NCBI GenBank assembly: GCA_041687455.1
Contig: JAWLBY010000003.1
Location: 1-64,000, forward strand
Direction of reading: 5' to 3'
Length of the DNA stretch: 64,000 nt
Source: JAWLBY01 sp041687455
GTDB taxonomy: Bacteria; Pseudomonadota; Gammaproteobacteria; Xanthomonadales; Xanthomonadaceae
Below are positions 57,757 to 64,000 of the stretch, one piece after another (the first letter of the stretch is position 1; the number at the start of each line of letters is the position of its first letter). A program made the translations under genes and the position numbers. The notes below the pieces were generated by a model that was not told where the DNA came from, did no database searches, and saw only the letters and a program-made list of their open reading frames with translations.

Positions 57757-58986
57757 TCAGTTCCTCGGCTTCGGGCCGGGCTGTTCCGCCGGCGGCGTGT
57801 CGCGCGGGCTGCGCGGTTTCGGCAGTACCGCCAGTACGTCGTCCTGTTCGAATGCGGCCGGCCTGATCGGCAGGTGCTGGCGTTCGGCGCGGTTGCGCAG
57901 CGCCTCGGCGTAGACCTTCTCGTAGCGCTCGGCCATCCGTGCCAGCGAATAGCGTTCGACGATCCGCGTGCGAGCCTGCAGCCGCGGCGACGAGCGCATC
58001 GGTACCGCCATCAGCGCATCGACCAGTGCGTCCTGCTGGTCCGGCGGGATCGTCCGGCAGTCGGGCAATCCGGCCAGCAGTTCGGGGATCGCGCCGACCG
58101 CGGTCGCGACCACCGGGCAGCCGCAGGACAGCGCCTCCAGCACCGTCATCGGCATGCCCTCGGACAACGACGGCAGCACGAAGGCGTCCAGCGTCGGATA
58201 CCAGCGCTCGAGTTCGCGGGTCACGCCTGGCAATCGCACGCTGCCCTGCAGGCCGAGCCGCGCGACCAGTCGTTCGAGATCGGCGCGCAGCGGGCCGTCA
58301 CCGAGGATGGTCAATTCGATTGCCCGACCCCGCGCACGGCACTCGGCTACCGCCATCACCAGCTTGGCGAGATTCTTCTCAGGCGACAGCCGTGCCGCGA
58401 CGCCGAGCCGCACGCGCGCCGGCCGGGTCTTGCGAACGGTGCCGGCCGGCTGTGGCACGAAGCGGTCGGTATCGATGCCGTTGTCGACCCGACGGATCCG
58501 TGCTTCCGACAGGCCGGCTTCGCGCAGCTCGATCTCGATCCGCTCCGACACCGCGCAGACCCGGTCGAAGCCGCGCAGCATGCGCAGCTCGAGCCAGCGG
58601 TACATGCGCAGCCGGTAGCTGTCCTGCAGCCATCCGTGCAGCGTCGCTACGCGCGCCTGCGGCATGCCGGCGGTGGCCAGGAAGCCGTAGATGATCGACT
58701 TGTAGTCGTGGCAGTGCAGTACCTCGTGACCGCCCTCGGCGAGCAGGCCGCGCAGCCGCTGGATGCAGTGCGTGTCGACCGGGCCGCGGCAGGGCAGGGC
58801 GAGCCAGTTCAGGCTGGCGTGGGCGGCCGCCTCGAGCAGTTCCGGCCGCCCGTGGCCGCGATGGGCAAAGGCGGCGATGGTCGGCTCCCAGTGCTGCTTG
58901 CCCTGCTGCATGCAGAGCCCGAGCAGCATCTGTTCGGCACCGTACATGCCGACCGTCGAGCGCAGGTGCAGCACCGAAGGCTTCAT
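57757..58986 (-). CDS. GT4 glycosyltransferase (EPS operon, second)
   Basis: 409 residues. GT-B fold: MKPSVLHLRSTVGMYGAEQM, the acceptor-side HCHDYKSIIYGFLAT, the donor-side RLSPEKNLAKLV, and SEGMPMTVLEALSCGCPVV with the E-x7-E pair. It has a Pro-rich C-terminal tail of about 40 residues. Its start overlaps the preceding GT4 stop by 4 bases. It resembles GT4 enzymes of exosortase-A EPS loci. The sugar is unknown. Confidence 0.92.
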   Translation of the reverse strand: MKPSVLHLRSTVGMYGAEQMLLGLCMQQGKQHWEPTIAAFAHRGHGRPELLEAAAHASLNWLALPCRGPVDTHCIQRLRGLLAEGGHEVLHCHDYKSIIYGFLATAGMPQARVATLHGWLQDSYRLRMYRWLELRMLRGFDRVCAVSERIEIELREAGLSEARIRRVDNGIDTDRFVPQPAGTVRKTRPARVRLGVAARLSPEKNLAKLVMAVAECRARGRAIELTILGDGPLRADLERLVARLGLQGSVRLPGVTRELERWYPTLDAFVLPSLSEGMPMTVLEALSCGCPVVATAVGAIPELLAGLPDCRTIPPDQQDALVDALMAVPMRSSPRLQARTRIVERYSLARMAERYEKVYAEALRNRAERQHLPIRPAAFEQDDVLAVLPKPRSPRDTPPAEQPGPKPRN

Positions 58987-60167
58987 GCCGGCACCTCGTG
59001 CCGGTACAGCTCGGCGAATCGCCGGACCATCGCATCGATCGAGAACTGTTCGACCGCGCGCTGCCGTGCGCGGCGCCCAAGCGCACATGCGCGCTGCGGA
59101 TCGTCGAGCAGCGCGCGCATCGCTTCGGCGAGTCGCTCGGGTGCCAGCGGCGGCACCAGCAGACCGGTCGACGGGTCCAGAGTCTCCGGGTTGCCGCCGA
59201 CCGCAGTGGCAATTGTCGGCAGGCCGCAGGCCATCGCTTCCAGCACCGCGTTCGACATACCTTCGGTGCTGGAGCTGAGCACGAATACGTCCAGCAGCGG
59301 CAGCAACTGGTGCACGTCGCTGCGGCCGCCGAGGAACAGCACGCGCTGCTGCAGCGCGTGGCGGGCGACCTGCGCGCGCAGCGCGGCCTCGAGCGGTCCC
59401 TCGCCGACCAGCACCAGATGCGCTTCCGGCCGGTTTCCGGTCGCCAGAGCGAAGGCATCGATCATGTCGCGCTGCCGCTTGACCTCGACCAGCCGCGACA
59501 CGCTGCCGAACAGGAAACCGTGCGGCGGCAGGCCCAGTGCGGCACGCATCCCGGCGCGCCGCGCCAGCGGCAGCGGCGCAAACTGCATCGTGTCGACGCC
59601 GTTCGGCAGGCATCGGGTGCGGCTGCGGCGGACCGACTCGTGGCTGACCAGCCCGTCGAGGATCGCCTGCGACGGTGCGACGACGCGATCGAAGCGGCGG
59701 TTCAGCACGCGAAACGCGTAGCGGAGCAGGCGGCCCTTCTTGAATCCGGTGTCGCGGCGGTTGCTGATCCGGATGCAGCCCGGCACGTCCGGCAGCAGCG
59801 CGCACAGGATGTCCGACTTTTCGAGCTGCGACTGCACGATCCGGTAGCGGCCATCCAGAACGCGCTGTCGCAGTTCGCGGTAGAGCGCGATCCCGGCCGG
59901 TCCGTACACGGCGTCGACCGGCCGGTGCTCGAACCGCACGTGATGGCCGCCGGGCAGTTCGCGCCAGCGGGTCGGCGGGGCGCCGGACAGTTGCACGACG
60001 TCGATCTCGAACTGCGCCGGATCGAGTCGCTCGATCAGATTGCAGACGAACCGCTCGGTACCGCCGGGCGCCAGCACCGGCGTGTCGATCAGCAGCAGGA
60101 TCCGGGTCGGCGATCCGCTGCGGACTTCCAGACAGGGCCGGAACAGCTCGCTGGCGGCTGCGTTCAT
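58983..60167 (-). CDS. GT4 glycosyltransferase (EPS operon, first)
   Basis: 394 residues. GT-B fold with ILLLIDTPVLAPGGTERFVC at the N-terminus and TEGMSNAVLEAMACGLPTIA as donor site. It shares fold and general layout with the downstream GT4 enzyme but not close sequence. It overlaps the outer-membrane barrel gene by 4 bases upstream and the next GT4 gene downstream. Confidence 0.92.
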   Translation of the reverse strand: MNAAASELFRPCLEVRSGSPTRILLLIDTPVLAPGGTERFVCNLIERLDPAQFEIDVVQLSGAPPTRWRELPGGHHVRFEHRPVDAVYGPAGIALYRELRQRVLDGRYRIVQSQLEKSDILCALLPDVPGCIRISNRRDTGFKKGRLLRYAFRVLNRRFDRVVAPSQAILDGLVSHESVRRSRTRCLPNGVDTMQFAPLPLARRAGMRAALGLPPHGFLFGSVSRLVEVKRQRDMIDAFALATGNRPEAHLVLVGEGPLEAALRAQVARHALQQRVLFLGGRSDVHQLLPLLDVFVLSSSTEGMSNAVLEAMACGLPTIATAVGGNPETLDPSTGLLVPPLAPERLAEAMRALLDDPQRACALGRRARQRAVEQFSIDAMVRRFAELYRHEVPA

Positions 60168-61492
60168 CGGCCGCCCTTCAACACCAGCGCGAGCAGCAGC
60201 CGGTTCTCGGTGTAGCTGGTCTCGAGCGTTCCGCTGCTATTGCGGTCGTAGCGCTGCAGGCCGGCCCGCACCGACCAGCGACTGTTGAGATCGCGCTCGT
60301 AGGTCACGCCGAGCACCGCGTCGCGGTCGATCCGGTCGGTGGTGTCGTAGTCGCGCCGCTCGTAGCCGAGCTCGCCGCGAAGCCGGTGGCTGGCGTTGAG
60401 CCGGTATTCGATCCGACCGATCGCGCCGCCGGCTTCGTGGCTCAACGGCTCGACCTCGAACGGATAGTCGTAGTCGCGCGCGTAGGCCGCGACCGACCAG
60501 CCGCTGCGGCGGCCGCTGCTGCTCCACTCGAGTTCGGCGCGGCGCGCCCGATACAGCTCGGCGCGCGGCTCCGGCCGGCCACGATCCTCGCGCAGCATCG
60601 TGAACGGCTCGGCGCCGTAGACCATGTCGCGCGCGGCATCGGAGAATTCGCGCGCGATACGCGCAATCAACAGATTGTCGTCGTTGAATGCCCAGCGCAG
60701 CCAGGCCCGCAGCAGCGGGCCGCTGAGTCGCTCGCCGTTGTCGAAATCGATCTCGCTGTGGCCGGCGGTCAGCTCGAGGCCGAGCCGGCGCAGGTAGTTG
60801 CGGAAGCGCAGTGACGCATCGACCCGATCCCAGTCGCCGGTCAGCGGGGTGTCGTCGCGATGGTCGACTTCGCTGGCCTCGACGCCAAGCGCGAACGAGC
60901 GGCTCGGTCGCGGCGCGAAGATCAGCCGAGCCGCGGCGCTGACCCGGTCGCTGTCGAAATTTCCCGACTCCTCGGCATCGGTCCGCACGTAGCGACCTTC
61001 GAGTTCGCCGCTCCACACCCCGCCCGGGCTGACCAGCAGCGTCGGCCCGGTCACGAACGTGTTGACCTGCTGCCGATTCTCGGGCGTGTCGGGACCGAGC
61101 AGGTCGACCGGCTGCACGTCGGCGAAATCCTGGAAGGTCCAGTACAGCCGGTGCGGCATGATCGCCCAGTCCGCGACTGCGGCCAGCCGCAGTTGCAGGT
61201 CGTTGCCGAAGTCGCTGTCGATCCGGTTGTAGTACTCGAGCAGGCCGATCGCACGCGCTTCGAACCGGCTGCCGTGATGGAAGATCCAGACCATCGCCCG
61301 CGGCACCAGGTCGACGCCGGAATCACTGTCCGGATCGGTACGGGCGCGGTTGTCGCTGACTTCGGTGGCGAACTCGATCTCGTATTCCATCCGGTCGCCA
61401 CGCGGATCCTCGAATTCCGGCAGCGGCTGGCCGATCGCCGCGGCAGCGGTCAGGCCGGCGATCAGGGCGATACACAGAGCGGAACGTTTCAT
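60164..61492 (-). CDS. Outer-membrane beta-barrel protein of the exosortase-A EPS type
   Basis: 442 residues with a signal peptide (MKRSALCIALIAGLTAAAA). The body is alternating beta strands with aromatic ends (e.g. RFEARAIGLLEYYNRIDSDF, RLRGELGYERRDYDTT) and the last strand ends ENRLLLALVLKGGR, as in outer-membrane barrels. It matches the uncharacterised barrel family that accompanies exosortase-A EPS operons. It may help EPS exit or attachment. It is 30 bp after the CpsD-like gene. Confidence 0.85.
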   Translation of the reverse strand: MKRSALCIALIAGLTAAAAIGQPLPEFEDPRGDRMEYEIEFATEVSDNRARTDPDSDSGVDLVPRAMVWIFHHGSRFEARAIGLLEYYNRIDSDFGNDLQLRLAAVADWAIMPHRLYWTFQDFADVQPVDLLGPDTPENRQQVNTFVTGPTLLVSPGGVWSGELEGRYVRTDAEESGNFDSDRVSAAARLIFAPRPSRSFALGVEASEVDHRDDTPLTGDWDRVDASLRFRNYLRRLGLELTAGHSEIDFDNGERLSGPLLRAWLRWAFNDDNLLIARIAREFSDAARDMVYGAEPFTMLREDRGRPEPRAELYRARRAELEWSSSGRRSGWSVAAYARDYDYPFEVEPLSHEAGGAIGRIEYRLNASHRLRGELGYERRDYDTTDRIDRDAVLGVTYERDLNSRWSVRAGLQRYDRNSSGTLETSYTENRLLLALVLKGGR

Positions 61493-61522
61493 GCGGGTTC
61501 GTCTCCTGGTCCGCTCGGCCGC

Positions 61523-62293
61523 TCACGGGAGCTGGTTGAACACGACACCGCCGAACTTGTTCGGCGCGAACGCCCGGGCTGCATCGCTGATCGCATCCGG
61601 TCGATGCAGTCCGTCGCCGGCCACCAGCAGCACGGTATCGGCCAGCTCGGCCAGCAGTCGTGCATCGGGCGATCCGAGTGCGGGCGGCGCATCGATCACC
61701 AACGCGCGGTCGGCGTAGCGGTTTCGCAGCACGTCGACCAGCGCGCGCATCCGGAACGAGGCGAAGAATTCGCCCGATGCGCGACCCGGCCGGCCGGCCG
61801 GGATCACCCGCAATCGCGGCACCCCGGTCGGGTGGATGATCGCCGGCAGGCCGATCGCCGGCGTGCGCAGGAACTCGATCAGCCCGCCGCCGGTCGCGTC
61901 CAGTTCGAATTCGCGTTCGAGCGATGGACGGCGCAGGTTGCAGTCGATCATCAGCGCGGTGCGGGTTTCGTCGAATGCGATCGCGGCTGCCAGGTTCTTC
62001 GCCACGAAGGTCGTGCCGCAGCGCGCCGACACGCCGGTCACGACGATGACCGGATTCTCGACCGCATGACGCGAGCGCAGCCCGACCCGCATCTCGCGGA
62101 AGATGTCGAGGTGGCGCGGATCGTCCATTTCCGGATGGATCATCCGGCGGTCCTCGAGGTGATGCGGCGCCAGCGCGTGGCGCTCGTTCATCCGCGCGAT
62201 CGAGGTGTTGCGGCCGCCGGAGCCGTTGCCTTCCGGCTCGCCGCGCGGGTCCGGACCGTAGCGTTCGCCGTCGTTACCCATCGAGTCGTTCAT
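61523..62293 (-). CDS. CpsD/CapB-like P-loop protein lacking the Walker A lysine
   Basis: 256 residues. It has the fold of bacterial tyrosine kinases that pair with Wzz: VIVVTGVSARCGTTFVAKNL in the P-loop place, Walker A' LMIDCNLRRPSLE, and Walker B ALVIDAPPALGSPDA. The P-loop has no Lys before the final Thr, where active kinases read GxGKS/T. The protein also ends at VVFNQLP with no tyrosine cluster. It may be a regulatory partner of Wzz, not an active kinase. It is 55 bp after wzz in the operon. Confidence 0.85.
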   Translation of the reverse strand: MNDSMGNDGERYGPDPRGEPEGNGSGGRNTSIARMNERHALAPHHLEDRRMIHPEMDDPRHLDIFREMRVGLRSRHAVENPVIVVTGVSARCGTTFVAKNLAAAIAFDETRTALMIDCNLRRPSLEREFELDATGGGLIEFLRTPAIGLPAIIHPTGVPRLRVIPAGRPGRASGEFFASFRMRALVDVLRNRYADRALVIDAPPALGSPDARLLAELADTVLLVAGDGLHRPDAISDAARAFAPNKFGGVVFNQLP

Positions 62294-62348
62294 CAGGCGT
62301 GCTTCCTTGTCGTCGTCATTCCGATCGCGCGGCCCGCTCTGCGGCGGT

Positions 62349-63893
62349 TCACGCGCCCTGCAGGAACCGGATCAGCCCGGCGGCGCCGTAGCCGGCCAGC
62401 GTGATCGCCACGATCGCCAGCGCAGTCCGTAGCTGCGCCGAGCGCCGCTGCTGGTCGGCGTCGTTGAAATAGGTCGGCACCGTGACGACCACCGGCAGGC
62501 CGGTGGTGCGTTCCAGTTCCGACGCCGAGCGGACCCTCGGATCGAACCGGACCAGCAGGAACAGCAGGCCGAGCGGCATCGCCGCCGCGGCCACCAGGCC
62601 GCCGACCGCGAAGTGCACGAAGCGGATGCCGGACGGCCGTGCCGGCACCATCGCCGGCTCCTGCACGCCAAAGGTCAGGCCGCGGCCCTGCTCGTCGAGC
62701 ATCATCGACAGACGGGCGTTCTCGCGCCGCCGCAGCAGATCCTGGTAGATGTCGCGGTTGACCTCGTAGTCGCGGGTCAGCTCGTTCAGGTCGGTCTCGG
62801 TCGATGCCACCCGGTGCGCACGTTCCAGTTCCTGCTCGAGCAGCTTTTCGCTGGCCGCCACCCGCGTGCGCACGCCGGCGATGTCGCGCTGGACGCTGGC
62901 GAGCTGGCTCTTCAGTTCGAGATGGAACGGGTTGATCTGGATCCGCCTGGCGTCGTCGGCGGAGGCGGCCGGGCTGCGCTGCTGGCGCTCGATCTCGCCG
63001 TGCAGGTCGGCGATCTGGTGCCGCACGCGCACGACATCCGGGTGCTCGTCGGTGTAGTTCAGCCGCAGCCGGTCGAGCTCGTCCTGCAACGACGCGATCC
63101 GTTCCTGGTATTGCGTCGTCCGCGTCGCCACGCCGAGCGTGGCCGATTCGCTGCCGAGCTGGTAGCTCAGCGAGCCTGCGCGCGATTCGAGATCCATCAG
63201 TTGCATCCGGCCGGCTTCGATCGAGCGGCGCAGCTCGCTGATCCGGGTCATCACGTCGGTCGCGGTGCCGGGGCGGGCGTGGTGGTTCTCTTCGCGGAAG
63301 GTCTGCAGGCTCTGTTCGGCACCGACCAGCTTGGTCTGGTACTCGACCACCTGGTCGGCGATGAACTGGTAGGCGTCGCGGCTCTCGCGCAGCTTGGCCT
63401 CGCGCGATTCGGTCATGAACAGCTCGGCGAAATGCTCGGTTACCAGATGCGCGCGCTCCGGCACCGTGTCCCAGTACTGGATCCGGATCAGGTTCTCGCG
63501 CGGCGAGCCGATCAGCGTGCGCGATTCGATCTCCTCGGCGATCCGGTCGCGTTCGGCCGGGCTCGGGGCATCGTCGAGCCAGCCGCCCGCGGTCATGACC
63601 TGGTCCATGACCTTGCGGCTGAAGACCACCTCGCGGGCGATCATCGCGCGGTCGGTCACGCTGGTCGGTACCGCCACGCCCTCCATCAACTGCTGGATGA
63701 TGTTGTCCTCGGCGATCAGGATCGTGGTCGCGGCGAAGTACTTCTTCGGCCACGACAGCCCGACCACCAGCGCGACGACCGCGACGATGCAGAACAGCAG
63801 GGCCAGCGGCAGCACGCGACGGCGACCGTCGCGTGCCATCGCCGGGAGCGTCTCGGACAGCGGTTGGCGATCCTCACCGTGGATGTCGTGCAT
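62349..63893 (-). CDS. Polysaccharide chain-length determinant (Wzz/PCP family)
   Basis: 514 residues. Membrane helix 1 (about 28-48, VLPLALLFCIVAVVALVVGL) and helices near 420-445 and 485-508 flank a periplasmic part with long coiled coils (about 160-400, e.g. RITSLQDELDRLRLNYTDEH-like stretches). Length and layout fit the exosortase-A chain-length family. It controls polymer length with Wzy and the CpsD-like protein. It is 17 bp after the export protein gene. Confidence 0.92.
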   Translation of the reverse strand: MHDIHGEDRQPLSETLPAMARDGRRRVLPLALLFCIVAVVALVVGLSWPKKYFAATTILIAEDNIIQQLMEGVAVPTSVTDRAMIAREVVFSRKVMDQVMTAGGWLDDAPSPAERDRIAEEIESRTLIGSPRENLIRIQYWDTVPERAHLVTEHFAELFMTESREAKLRESRDAYQFIADQVVEYQTKLVGAEQSLQTFREENHHARPGTATDVMTRISELRRSIEAGRMQLMDLESRAGSLSYQLGSESATLGVATRTTQYQERIASLQDELDRLRLNYTDEHPDVVRVRHQIADLHGEIERQQRSPAASADDARRIQINPFHLELKSQLASVQRDIAGVRTRVAASEKLLEQELERAHRVASTETDLNELTRDYEVNRDIYQDLLRRRENARLSMMLDEQGRGLTFGVQEPAMVPARPSGIRFVHFAVGGLVAAAAMPLGLLFLLVRFDPRVRSASELERTTGLPVVVTVPTYFNDADQQRRSAQLRTALAIVAITLAGYGAAGLIRFLQGA

Positions 63894-63910
63894 GGGTCCC
63901 TCCAGCCGCG

Positions 63911-64000
63911 TCAGAAGAAGCGTTCCGGCACCGTGATGACGTCGCCCGGCATGACGTCGTGGTTGGCGGTCAGGTCGCCCTGTTCGAGGATCGCGCCGAG
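63911..64000 (-). CDS. Polysaccharide export protein (Wza family), C-terminal fragment
   Basis: Only the last 29 codons are in the window. They read ILEQGDLTANHDVMPGDVIT and then VPERFF before the stop. The ending GDVI-x-VPE-x-F-F is typical of outer-membrane export lipoproteins of exosortase-A EPS operons. The order Wza, Wzz, CpsD-like supports this. The gene continues past the right edge. Confidence 0.75.
   Translation of the reverse strand, partial: LGAILEQGDLTANHDVMPGDVITVPERFF

Overview
The window is high-GC bacterial chromosome with one scaffold gap (100 Ns at 42808-42907). Gene content points to a gammaproteobacterium of the Xanthomonadales/Lysobacterales type. The signs are the sucA-sucB-lpd block, a RoxA-type ribosomal oxygenase, class II fumarase, Mfd, exosortase-A-type exopolysaccharide genes, REP-like palindromes between genes, and two secreted proteins that end in an I-F-x-x-G-F tail. 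The organism assignment is inference.

Layout. 1-21.0 kb is mostly core metabolism and housekeeping: 2-oxoglutarate dehydrogenase (sucA, sucB, lpd; minus strand), a GNAT protein, roxA, purB, fumC, a GntR-controlled ABC transporter operon with a GSGD-repeat solenoid protein, a periplasmic glutathione peroxidase, mfd and small proteins. 21.3-24.4 kb is a large secreted protein: a degenerate nuclease fold followed by calcium-type repeats and DUF11 domains. 24.7-40.8 kb is an accessory glycan/peptide region on the plus strand: an EpsB-like phosphoglycosyl transferase, three large NRPS-family proteins, a GT2 glycosyltransferase and a GalE-type epimerase. 40.8-45.2 kb holds two paralogous secreted beta-helix proteins separated by a tandem array of about 150-bp repeats that contains the gap. 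45.4-52.2 kb has a CoA-transferase, a zinc-ribbon methyltransferase, small membrane proteins, a Wzx-like flippase and a DUF218 protein. 53.2-64.0 kb is a minus-strand exopolysaccharide operon of the exosortase-A-associated type (export lipoprotein fragment, Wzz, CpsD-like ATPase, outer-membrane barrel, four glycosyltransferases, Wzy/WaaL ligase, deacetylase), which runs off the right edge.

How it may work together. The EPS operon has chain-length, export, polymerase and glycosyltransferase functions, while the likely priming transferase (24.7 kb) and flippase (49.9 kb) lie elsewhere in the window. The most unusual part is the NRPS-like trio at 26.9-38.8 kb. Only the last protein carries intact adenylation, carrier and thioesterase motifs. 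The two upstream proteins are long uninterrupted frames in which every recognisable catalytic site is altered. All three condensation-like domains with a visible core motif lack the second His of HHxxxDG, the aminotransferase-like domain has Glu in place of the PLP lysine, and one thioesterase-like domain has Ala in place of the nucleophile Ser. I read this as a candidate pseudoenzyme-assisted system, possibly linked to modification of an exopolysaccharide or other surface glycan. That link is inference from gene position alone.
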